From assembly GCA_910574015.1 (NCBI GenBank), contig CAJSYQ010000033.1:1-43468 (forward strand): a stretch of 43,468 nt of DNA. The letters run 5' to 3'. The notes under the pieces were generated by a model. That model searched no databases and was not told where the DNA came from. It saw nothing but the letters and a program-made list of their open reading frames with translations. Source of the DNA: Eubacteriaceae bacterium. GTDB taxonomy: Bacteria; Bacillota; Clostridia; Lachnospirales; Lachnospiraceae. The stretch's first letter is position 1; each line of letters begins with the position of its first letter. The position numbers were made by a program, and so were the translations under genes. Positions 29,292-36,466 of the stretch are shown in pieces.

Positions 29292-30323
29292 ATGATGGAT
29301 GATATAAGATTATCTGGTTTTGATATAAAAGCATGTGATGATATTTCTAAGCAAAAGAATCTCACTAAATTGGAGATAAGTTCTGCCCAGAAAATACATA
29401 CAAGCGCATTATTTCAGCAGATCCCATCCATGATAGCATCAAACACGCTTGCGAATGCTTATGTGATGCATCTTCCTGAGGGGATCAGTCCCGCTAATCT
29501 AATGCATTTTGCTAACGGCGGCGTTGGTAATTCATATTTTGGAGAGAAGGGAATTGCTGGACAGGCACCATTATATTCATTACAATCTCAGGCAATAATT
29601 ATGGGTGCATTTACTGCAATGTCAATTGCTTCTGGACAATACTTTCTTTCTGAAATAAATAGTAACTTAACAGCGATCAATCAAAAGGCAGATAAGATTT
29701 TGGAGTTTCTATATGGGGACAAAAAGGCGGAATTGATATCTGAAGTGAGCTTTGTAAATTTTGCATATCAGAACTATAATTCAATCATGACTAATGATAC
29801 ACAGAGAACGGCAACAATTGTAAATATTCAGGAAGCCAGAAAGGTTGCAATGAAAGATATGGAGTTTTATATATCTGATTTGGATGCTTTATCAAAAACA
29901 AAAGACATTTCTGATTTAGATTCATTCGTAAACGAAGCTTTTCGGATTAAGGAGTGTCTTCAATTGGCAATTCAGTTATATAGTATGAGTAACATATTGG
30001 AAGTATACTACTCACAAAATATGGATGGTACATATCTTAAGTATGTTGAAAAAGATATTCTTACATATATTGACAAATGTGAGAAACGTATGTTATCTGA
30101 TTTTTCCGCAATACAGATGAGGGTTGCTAATTATAAAGGCAGTCCTTTGAGAAAAATAGATAAGTCAGAATATGAAAAACAAGTTAATGATATTGTTGAC
30201 TTGTTAGGAAATGGAGAGGAACTCATTAAACGAAAACCGTTACAATCAGTTTTGCAATCATATCAAAAAGAGGCTGTATATTATTTGGATAAGGATGGTG
30301 ATGTGTATTTCCAAACTGCATAG
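29292..30323 (+). CDS. stand-alone cargo protein of unknown function, 343 aa
   Basis: Starts MMDDIRLSGFDIKACDDISK. Contains a glycine-rich segment (MHFANGGVGNSYFGEKGIAGQAPLYS), a hydrophobic stretch SQAIIMGAFTAMSIASGQYF near 96-115, a conserved-looking NSNLTAINQKADKILEFLYGDKKAEL helix and a long helical C-terminus. GGAGGATAATAA ribosome site. Own leader and terminator separate it from phage operons, as in moron genes that protect the lysogen. I do not recognise the family, so an immunity role is only inferred. Confidence 0.6.
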   Translation: MMDDIRLSGFDIKACDDISKQKNLTKLEISSAQKIHTSALFQQIPSMIASNTLANAYVMHLPEGISPANLMHFANGGVGNSYFGEKGIAGQAPLYSLQSQAIIMGAFTAMSIASGQYFLSEINSNLTAINQKADKILEFLYGDKKAELISEVSFVNFAYQNYNSIMTNDTQRTATIVNIQEARKVAMKDMEFYISDLDALSKTKDISDLDSFVNEAFRIKECLQLAIQLYSMSNILEVYYSQNMDGTYLKYVEKDILTYIDKCEKRMLSDFSAIQMRVANYKGSPLRKIDKSEYEKQVNDIVDLLGNGEELIKRKPLQSVLQSYQKEAVYYLDKDGDVYFQTA

Positions 30324-30355
30324 GGAATGCTTTCCCACCTTTAATTTTTCTTTTT
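30323..30355 (+). terminator. intrinsic terminator
   Basis: GGGAA / TTCCC short stem around the stop codon, followed by ACCTTTAATTTTTCTTTTT. Stem short but T-run strong. Confidence 0.5.
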
Positions 30356-30358
30356 GTT

Positions 30359-30387
30359 CGCGTAAATTACATCTCCTATAGTGAAAG
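30359..30387 (+). promoter_or_regulatory. 29-bp motif, copy H
   Basis: CGC at 30359, ACA at 30369, GTG at 30381 (the only copy with GTG rather than ATG). It follows a terminator and leads into the ribosome site of the 61-aa gene. Confidence 0.6.
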
Positions 30388-30400
30388 GAGAGTGATATTT

Positions 30401-30586
30401 ATGATGAATATATTTAAGAAATATAAAATCAAGAAACAGATAAAAAACTTATCAGAGAAATCTCGATATGCGATAAAAAAGATGGATGAACATTCGCATG
30501 ATGAGGATTGTACTGAATGGAAACAATGGTCTGTTTTAAATGCTTTGTATTTATTAGAGATCATCAAATTAAGATCACAGATGTAA
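30401..30586 (+). CDS. 61-aa basic helical protein
   Basis: Starts MMNIFKKYKIKKQIKNLSEK: a highly basic helix, then acidic/histidine segment (MDEHSHDEDCTEWKQW) and a helical end. GAAAGGAGAGTGATATTT ribosome site. Enclosed between motif copy H and a terminator. Function unknown. Confidence 0.6.
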   Translation: MMNIFKKYKIKKQIKNLSEKSRYAIKKMDEHSHDEDCTEWKQWSVLNALYLLEIIKLRSQM

Positions 30587-30593
30587 CTTAATT

Positions 30594-30624
30594 GAGACCT
30601 GAAATATGGTCTCTTTTCTTTTGC
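30594..30624 (+). terminator. intrinsic terminator
   Basis: GAGACC / GGTCTC perfect 6-bp stem with an 8-nt loop, then TTTTCTTTTG and a further T-run. Confidence 0.7.
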
Positions 30625-30636
30625 TTTTTTTTACTT

Positions 30637-30665
30637 CGCGAAAAAAACATACCCTTTTATGAAGA
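30637..30665 (+). promoter_or_regulatory. 29-bp motif, copy I
   Basis: CGC at 30637, ACA at 30647, ATG at 30659. It follows a terminator and precedes the VRR-NUC nuclease gene. Confidence 0.62.
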
Positions 30666-30735
30666 GAAAGGATAAAATAGCCATTTTTTCATTCTCTTTT
30701 TGTGTTTGCTTGAAAAAAGAAAGGAGGTCACAAAT

Positions 30736-31041
30736 ATGGCGAAGAACACAAAATTGGAAAAAGATTTTCAATCAAAGCTGATAAAAGAAATTAAAAAAAG
30801 ATTTGTCGGGTGTATGGTTATGAAATTAGATTCCAGTTATATTCAGGGTATTCCGGATCTACTTGTTCTTTACGGAAATAAGTGGGCTTCTTTAGAATGT
30901 AAAAGAAATGCAAGTGCTAGTAAACGTCCGAATCAGGAACATTATGTTAAATTGATGGATAAGATGTCCTTTTCAAGATTCATCTGTCCTGAGAATAAGG
31001 AGGAAGTATTAAATGAACTTCAACAAACATTCAAATCTTGA
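30736..31041 (+). CDS. VRR-NUC domain nuclease
   Basis: 101 aa from ATG30736 (GAAAGGAGGTCACAAAT). The PD-(D/E)xK core is visible as GIPDLLVLYGNKWASLECKR (catalytic Asp, Glu, Lys). Stand-alone VRR-NUC proteins of phages act on branched or junction DNA. It overlaps the next gene by 29 bp. Confidence 0.82.
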   Translation: MAKNTKLEKDFQSKLIKEIKKRFVGCMVMKLDSSYIQGIPDLLVLYGNKWASLECKRNASASKRPNQEHYVKLMDKMSFSRFICPENKEEVLNELQQTFKS

Positions 31042-31570
31042 AGGGCAGCACGCCTTTCTTGGAGCAAGTAAGTACCATTGGATAAACTACTCTGATGAGA
31101 AAGTTGCTGAAGCGTATTCTAAATTTCTTGCAACACAAAAAGGAACAGTCCTGCATGAGTTTGCTGCAAAATGCATACAGCTCGGACAAAAACTTCCTAA
31201 ATCCCATAAGACATTAAACATGTATGTGAATGATGCCATAGGATTCAGACTGACACCAGAGCAAATATTATATTATTCTGAAAATTGTTTTGGGACAGCC
31301 GATGCAATAGGATTTAGAAATGGTCTATTACGAATACACGATTTAAAGACTGGAGTTATTCCGGCGCACATGGAGCAGCTTGAAATATATGCGGCTCTTT
31401 TTTGTTTGGAATACAAAATCAAACCGGCTGAAATTGAAATGGAACTCCGAATTTATCAAAGTGACGAGATTCTATATCATAAGCCAACTGTAGAAGATAT
31501 TCTTCCAATTATAGATAGAATCATCACATCGGATAAAATAATTGCAAAAATTAAAGCAGAGGAGGCTTAG
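31013..31570 (+). CDS. PD-(D/E)xK exonuclease-like protein (RecB/Cas4 type)
   Basis: 185 aa. Histidine in GTVLHEFAAKC, then FGTADAIGFRNGLLRIHDLKTG containing the Asp-x(n)-Asp-x-Lys of RecB-type nucleases, and EQLEIYAALFCLEY (motif QLxxY). Probably processes DNA ends in recombination together with the upstream VRR-NUC protein. GGAGGAAGTATTAA ribosome site. Confidence 0.75.
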   Translation: MNFNKHSNLEGQHAFLGASKYHWINYSDEKVAEAYSKFLATQKGTVLHEFAAKCIQLGQKLPKSHKTLNMYVNDAIGFRLTPEQILYYSENCFGTADAIGFRNGLLRIHDLKTGVIPAHMEQLEIYAALFCLEYKIKPAEIEMELRIYQSDEILYHKPTVEDILPIIDRIITSDKIIAKIKAEEA

Positions 31571-31572
31571 AC

Positions 31573-34233
31573 ATGAATCAAGTAGCAGAAGATATACTTA
31601 TGCACTATGGTATGCCTAGGCGTTCTGGGCGTTATCCGTGGGGTTCTGGAGAGAATCCTTATCAACATAGCGGAGATTTTCTGAGTCGTATTGAAGAGTT
31701 AAAAAAACAGGGTTTATCTGAAAAAGAGATAGCTGATAGTTTTGGGTTGACAACTACTCAGTTTCGTACCCAGAAATCTTTAGCAAAGAATGAACGAAGA
31801 GCTTTGGAAGTAGCAACAGCTAAGGGGTTGCGCGAAAAAGGATATTCGTTGAATGAAATTGCTGAAAAGATGGGATATACTAATGATTCTTCCATCCGTT
31901 CTTTACTGAATGAAAGCTCAGAATCAAATATGAATCAGGCACAGAAAACCGCTGACTTCTTAAGAAAGCAGATTGATGAGAAGGGAATGATAGATGTTGG
32001 TACTGGTGTTGAGAGAGAGCTTGGGATTTCTAAAGAGAAATTGAATCAGGCTCTTTATATTTTAGAAATGGAAGGTTATCCAGTATATGGAGGTGGTGTT
32101 CCACAGGTTACTAACCCAGGAAAACAAACCAATATAAAAGTTATCTGTCCTCCAGGAACAGAGCACAAGGATATTTATGATTATGAGAATGTCCATTCTC
32201 TTACTGATTATGTATCTCATGATGGCGGTGATACATTCGACACTTTCGTATATCCAAAGAGTATGGATTCCAAAAGACTTCAAATCTGCTATGCAGAAGA
32301 AGGTGGAATACATAAAGACGGTGTTATTGAATTAAGGAGGGGTGTTGAGGATTTATCTCTCGGAGACTCCCACTATGCTCAAGTTCGTATTTTGGTTGAT
32401 GATTCTAAATATTTGAAAGGTATGGCTATCTACTCGGATGACTTGCCGCCTGGTGTGGATGTTCGTTTTAACACAAACAAGAAACAGGGAACGCCTATGG
32501 GTGATGTCCTAAAAAATATTAAAGATGACCCGGACAATCCATTTGGATCATTGATTAAGGCTGGGGGTCAAAGTTATTACATCGACAAAGATGGAAAACG
32601 TCAGTTGTCTTTGATAAATAAACGTGCTGAAGAGGGTGACTGGGGAGCATGGTCCGATAAACTGCCATCACAGTTTTTATCAAAGCAGAGCCTTCATCTT
32701 GTTAAGAAACAACTTGGCTTGGCAGCATCTGATAAACTGGCGGAATTTGATGAGATTTGTTCCTTGACAAATCCAACTGTTAAAAAGACGCTTCTCAAAT
32801 CATTCGCTGATGATTGTGATGCAGCAGCAGTCCACTTACAGGCAGCCGCCCTTCCACGTCAAAAGTATCAGGTCATCCTTCCGATTACATCTATGAAAGA
32901 TACCGAAGTTTACGCTCCTAACTATAAAAATGGTGAACAGGTTGCGTTAATCCGTTATCCGCATGGTGGAACTTTTGAAATACCAATTGTAACCGTCAAC
33001 AACAAGCATCCTGAAGCAAGGAGAACTCTCGGTAATGCATTAGATGCAATAGGAATAAATAGTAAAGTTGCTGAGCGGTTATCTGGTGCCGATTTTGATG
33101 GAGATACAGTAATGGTAATCCCTACAGGTGGTAAAGTAAAAATTACATCTACCTCCCCATTGAAGGGACTTGAAGGATTTGATCCAAAAACTTCGTATCC
33201 TTATAAAGAGGGTATGAAAACAATGAAGAATACCCAGACAGAGATGGGAAAAGTGTCAAATCTTATAACGGATATGACATTAAAAGGGGCAACACAGGAT
33301 GAATTGGCTAGAGCTGTTCGCCATAGTATGGTTGTTATAGATGCCGAAAAACACAAGCTTAATTATAAGCAGAGTGAGATAGATAACGGTATAGCCTCCC
33401 TGAAAAAGAAATACCAGGGTCATTATGATGAAGACGGTAAGTATCATGAAGGTGCAGCCACCCTAATATCCCGTGCCAAATCAGAGACCTCCGTACTTAA
33501 AAGAAAAGGAAGCCCTATAATAGACCCAAAAACAGGAGAACAAACATACAAAGAGGTCTATGAAGAATATGTAGATAAAAAGACAGGAAAAACAAAAGTT
33601 CGCACCCAGGCATCTACAAAAATGGCAGAAACTCGTGATGCGAGAACACTGTCTTCAGGGCATCCTGTTGAAGAAGCATATGCAAGCTATGCAAACCAGA
33701 TGAAATCACTGGCTAATAAAGCTAGAAAAGAAATGGTTTCTACTGGTAAGATTGCTTATTCTGCATCTGCAAAAGCAACATATCAGACAGAAGTTGATAC
33801 ATTATCAGCTAAACTCAATGTTGCACTTCGTAATGCACCAAAGGAAAGACAGGCTCAGGTAATTGCAAACGCTAATGTCGCAGCAAAGAAGAAAGATAAC
33901 CCTGATATGACGAATGCTGAAATTAAGAAAGCAGGACAACAAGCGCTTACATCAGCAAGAGTTTCAGTTGGTGCAAAAAGAGAACCAATCAAACTTACAG
34001 ATAAAGAATGGGAAGCTATTCAAGCTGGCGCTATCAGCGAAAATAAACTAAAGCAAATAATAAACAATGTAAACATTGATGAACTCAGACAAAGAGCAAC
34101 ACCAAGAACAACAACTTCTTTAAGCTCTGCCAAAATCAGCAAGATTTCATCAATGAGCGCTTCAGGTTATAGTATTGCTGAAATTGCACAAGCTTTAGGC
34201 GTTTCAACAAGCACTGTATCCAAATACTTATAG
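31573..34233 (+). CDS. candidate single-chain double-psi beta-barrel RNA polymerase with HTH domains
   Basis: 886 aa. DFDGD at 507-511 in RLSGADFDGDTVMVIP matches the catalytic magnesium loop of RNA polymerase beta-prime and YonO-like enzymes; the preceding VALIRYPHGGTFEIP and an ARRTLGNALDAIG helix fit the second barrel. Near 282-305 KGMAIYSDDLPPGVDV...NTNKKQG resembles the beta-subunit barrel with its lysines. HTH-like segments lie near 40-60 (LSEKEIADSFGLTTTQF), 80-105 and at the C-terminus (YSIAEIAQALGVSTSTVSKYL). The N-terminus holds MHYGMPRRSGRYPWGSG, a motif also seen on phage virion proteins. It is placed directly before the late region. Confidence 0.72.
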   Translation: MNQVAEDILMHYGMPRRSGRYPWGSGENPYQHSGDFLSRIEELKKQGLSEKEIADSFGLTTTQFRTQKSLAKNERRALEVATAKGLREKGYSLNEIAEKMGYTNDSSIRSLLNESSESNMNQAQKTADFLRKQIDEKGMIDVGTGVERELGISKEKLNQALYILEMEGYPVYGGGVPQVTNPGKQTNIKVICPPGTEHKDIYDYENVHSLTDYVSHDGGDTFDTFVYPKSMDSKRLQICYAEEGGIHKDGVIELRRGVEDLSLGDSHYAQVRILVDDSKYLKGMAIYSDDLPPGVDVRFNTNKKQGTPMGDVLKNIKDDPDNPFGSLIKAGGQSYYIDKDGKRQLSLINKRAEEGDWGAWSDKLPSQFLSKQSLHLVKKQLGLAASDKLAEFDEICSLTNPTVKKTLLKSFADDCDAAAVHLQAAALPRQKYQVILPITSMKDTEVYAPNYKNGEQVALIRYPHGGTFEIPIVTVNNKHPEARRTLGNALDAIGINSKVAERLSGADFDGDTVMVIPTGGKVKITSTSPLKGLEGFDPKTSYPYKEGMKTMKNTQTEMGKVSNLITDMTLKGATQDELARAVRHSMVVIDAEKHKLNYKQSEIDNGIASLKKKYQGHYDEDGKYHEGAATLISRAKSETSVLKRKGSPIIDPKTGEQTYKEVYEEYVDKKTGKTKVRTQASTKMAETRDARTLSSGHPVEEAYASYANQMKSLANKARKEMVSTGKIAYSASAKATYQTEVDTLSAKLNVALRNAPKERQAQVIANANVAAKKKDNPDMTNAEIKKAGQQALTSARVSVGAKREPIKLTDKEWEAIQAGAISENKLKQIINNVNIDELRQRATPRTTTSLSSAKISKISSMSASGYSIAEIAQALGVSTSTVSKYL

Positions 34234-34252
34234 CAGAAAGGAGTGAACACCC

Positions 34253-34504
34253 ATGCAAAGGGAGTGCAGGCTTACAACATTTGACAATCCTTATGATCCA
34301 TTTGAACAGTTCACTTCTTGGTTTCTGTTTGATGTAGAGAAAGGATATGATACTTGTTCGTACTTAGGAAGAATTGCAAAGACTTCAGATCAATTCTCTG
34401 AAGAAGAGAACAATGAAGAGACAGAACGTGCAATTGATGAAATTATTAAGTATGATTTCAGAAACATTTATAGGAAGGTGACAAGACAGGTTGCTACCGC
34501 CTGA
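34253..34504 (+). CDS. conserved phage protein, 83 aa
   Basis: Contains DNPYDPFEQFTSWFLFDVEKGYDTCSYL and AIDEIIKYDFRNIYRKV, a block widespread in Clostridia phages immediately before the late operon. Acidic, helical. AAAGGAG ribosome site. Because it always seems to sit before packaging genes, a link to the late switch is possible; function not known. Confidence 0.65.
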   Translation: MQRECRLTTFDNPYDPFEQFTSWFLFDVEKGYDTCSYLGRIAKTSDQFSEEENNEETERAIDEIIKYDFRNIYRKVTRQVATA

Positions 34505-34506
34505 TG

Positions 34507-34557
34507 AATAAAGGGTAACAAATACTATGCTTATGTGGTAATGTACCCTATCTTTAT
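34507..34557 (+). terminator. terminator of the middle region
   Basis: AATAAA-GGGTA (34507-34517) pairs with TACCC...CTTTATT (34544-34557) with a small internal loop. T-rich sequence follows. Confidence 0.5.
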
Positions 34558-34696
34558 TTGGTTTAACAAACTTGTTTCCTTTATCGTTGTACTTGAAATG
34601 AATTTACGTTTATTTCTTTTTCATTTGTAACAATAATCACAGAAAAATAAAAATCTGTTGATTTAAAAACTTTTCAAAGACTAAAGGCTGTTTGAT

Positions 34697-34742
34697 GATG
34701 CATAGTGGGGGTATCTGCAAAAAGTGCACCCCCTCCTGCATC
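34697..34742 (+). ncRNA. leader hairpin 1 before the late operon
   Basis: GATGCA (34697-34702) pairs with TGCATC (34737-34742), GGGGGT (34707-34712) with ACCCCC (34728-34733), and GCA with TGC above a 5-nt loop, with a small internal loop and a four-base bulge. No T-run follows. It lies in the 490-bp gap (34505-34991), which has no convincing ORF or canonical promoter that I can see. Confidence 0.5.
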
Positions 34743-34796
34743 GCGGCGGTCTTTAAAATTTCTCCGGGGGATATTTTGGAGGAAAATCTTTACATA

Positions 34797-34911
34797 GGAT
34801 GACATTTAAAGAGGCTCTCAGGGTTGGTACAAATGGGTTTTACTCTTTCTTTTTTCTCCTTTCAGGTAAAAAAGTTTTCACCGGCTCTGGGAGTTTCTTT
34901 AAATGTCATCC
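34797..34911 (+). ncRNA. leader hairpin 2: uninterrupted 32-pair RNA helix
   Basis: Left arm 34797-34828 and right arm 34880-34911 pair at all 32 positions: 26 Watson-Crick and 6 G-U pairs. The outer 16 pairs (GGATGACATTTAAAGA) are a perfect DNA palindrome. The inner 16 include all G-U pairs, so only plus-strand RNA forms the full helix. The loop is 51 nt and pyrimidine-rich. It ends about 80 nt before the first late gene and could be an RNase III site, an antitermination signal, or a translation control element. Confidence 0.7.
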
Positions 34912-34991
34912 AAAACAGATATGAAAATGAGCTAGTTCTGTTCAAAAGTATCTGATTAGTAAACAAAAAATTTTGCAGGGAGGTAGCTAAG

Positions 34992-35330
34992 ATGAAGAAA
35001 ACAAAATCAAAAGATTCTTCAGGTGCCTCTAAAAAGATGAGGCCAGCTCTCAATCCAGAAGCAAGAGAGAATCAATTGGTGTCGTTAGCTGTGGACCTTG
35101 CAGAACAGCAACTGCGTGATGGAACAGCTTCTTCACAGGTCATAACTCATTATCTAAAACTCGGCTCCAGAAGAGAGAAACTCGAAAGAGAAAAAATTGA
35201 ATTAGAAAATGAACTGACGCGAGCAAAGACTGAAGCGGTTGGCTCGTCTAAGCACATTGAAGAATTGATGGAACAAGCTATTGACTCTATGCGAAGATAT
35301 AGCGGAAATGGAGATCCAGATGATTATTAG
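34992..35330 (+). CDS. first late gene, possible small terminase-like protein, 112 aa
   Basis: Basic N-terminus (MKKTKSKDSSGASKKMRPAL), a NPEARENQLVSLAVDLAEQQLRDG helix, then a long coiled coil (SRREKLEREKIELENELTRAK). GGGAGG ribosome site. Proteins of this form sit before terminase in Firmicutes phages; a DNA-recognition role is inferred from position only. Confidence 0.5.
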   Translation: MKKTKSKDSSGASKKMRPALNPEARENQLVSLAVDLAEQQLRDGTASSQVITHYLKLGSRREKLEREKIELENELTRAKTEAVGSSKHIEELMEQAIDSMRRYSGNGDPDDY

Positions 35331-35742
35331 AACTTATTCTGAGTTAATAAGGATTCCAACTTTTGAAGAACGGTATAACTATTTAAAGTTAGACAGTGAA
35401 ATTGGAATAGAAACATTTGGATTCGAGAGATATCTAAATCAAAGGTTTTACCGCTCTAAAGAATGGAAATCTTTGAGGGATGAAATTATTGTCCGCGACC
35501 ATGGATGCGATTTGGGAATAGTCGGATATGAGATATATGACAAAATTTATATTCACCACATGAATCCAATAACCGCAGACGATATCCGGAATAATACAGA
35601 GTATCTTATGAATCCGGAATTTTTAATTTCCACAACACATGATACACATAATGCGATTCATTATGGGAATAGTGATTTGCTGAATGCGAGCGTGTTGGTG
35701 GAGAGAACTAAAAATGACACATGCCCATGGAGGCGGAATTAG
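35320..35742 (+). CDS. HNH-type endonuclease-like packaging protein
   Basis: 140 aa from ATG35320, overlapping the previous gene by 11 bp. RSKEWKSLRDEIIVRDHGCDLG resembles the HNH entry helix, and IYIHHMNPITADD gives the His-His-x-x-Asn core, with THDTHNAIHYG near the C-terminus as the metal histidines. HNH proteins beside TerL assist DNA cutting at packaging in HK97/phi12-type phages. Confidence 0.78.
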   Translation: MIIRTYSELIRIPTFEERYNYLKLDSEIGIETFGFERYLNQRFYRSKEWKSLRDEIIVRDHGCDLGIVGYEIYDKIYIHHMNPITADDIRNNTEYLMNPEFLISTTHDTHNAIHYGNSDLLNASVLVERTKNDTCPWRRN

Positions 35743-35755
35743 GAGGTAAAGAAAA

Positions 35756-36091
35756 ATGAGTAACGAAACAAACAATGTACAGGTAACAGTTCAGAACAAT
35801 GGCGAGGCGATGACGGATAATGCAAAATATTATCAACAGCAGCCGGCAAACAGTAATGGATCTGATTCTTCACCAGAGAAAATTGCAAACATTCAGGGTG
35901 TTGTCTCAAATTGTGTGAAGCTCAATGTACGCAGTGAAGCACAAAAGAAAAAGGATAATGTTCTTTGTATAGTTTCGGCTGGCGACGTATTGCTGATTGA
36001 CGAAGAACAATCTACAAATGCCTGGTTCTATGTCACAACCGCATCCGGTATCAGCGGGTACTGCATGAAAGAGTTTGTTACAGTGGAGTAG
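35756..36091 (+). CDS. SH3b-domain protein
   Basis: 111 aa. Gln/Asn-rich disordered N-terminus, then a bacterial SH3 domain (CVKLNVRSEAQKK...VLCIVSAGDVLLID...WFYVTTASGISGYCMKEFV). Such domains bind cell wall or proteins. No signal peptide. Its place between HNH and connector genes suggests a virion or accessory head component. AGGAGG ribosome site. Confidence 0.72.
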   Translation: MSNETNNVQVTVQNNGEAMTDNAKYYQQQPANSNGSDSSPEKIANIQGVVSNCVKLNVRSEAQKKKDNVLCIVSAGDVLLIDEEQSTNAWFYVTTASGISGYCMKEFVTVE

Positions 36092-36106
36092 CGGCAAGGA
36101 GGAATT

Positions 36107-36466
36107 ATGGAAAGTATACTGACATCAATTAAAAAACTGCTTGGAATTGCCGAGGAGTATAACCACTTCGATCAGGATATTATTATGCATATCAATTCTG
36201 TGTTTTCTGTCCTGACCCAACTTGGTGTCGGTCCGGCAAACGGTTTCTCTATCACCGATAAGGATGCAACATGGAACGATTTTATCAAAGACGATCCCAA
36301 GCTGGAAATGATTAAGTCCTATATGCACCAGAAAGTAAAGCTACTGTTTGACCCGCCATTAAGTAGTGCTGTTATGGAATCTACAAATCGTATACTTAGC
36401 GAATTGGAATGGAGGATCAATGTGGCAGCAGAATCTGAGAATAAGGAGGAAATTCAAAATGGATAA
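36107..36466 (+). CDS. head-tail connector (HK97 gp6-like)
   Basis: 119 aa with the family pattern ILTSIKKLLGIAEEYNHFDQDIIMHINSVFSVL, GVGPANGF, WNDFIKDD and KVKLLFDPPLSSAVMES...LEWRINVA. gp6-like adaptors form the ring beneath the portal. It lies unusually upstream of terminase and portal. GGAGGAATT ribosome site. Confidence 0.8.
   Translation: MESILTSIKKLLGIAEEYNHFDQDIIMHINSVFSVLTQLGVGPANGFSITDKDATWNDFIKDDPKLEMIKSYMHQKVKLLFDPPLSSAVMESTNRILSELEWRINVAAESENKEEIQNG

Noticed and set aside
2842-30665. Reading the 29-bp motif as a sigma-A promoter (TTACAA as -35, TATGAA as -10)
   Set aside because: The gap is only about 9 bp in every copy, far short of 16-18 bp.
2842-30665. Reading the motif as a conserved hairpin sequestering the ribosome site
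   Set aside because: Copies A, E and H can form small stems but B, C, D and G cannot; sequence, not pairing, is conserved.
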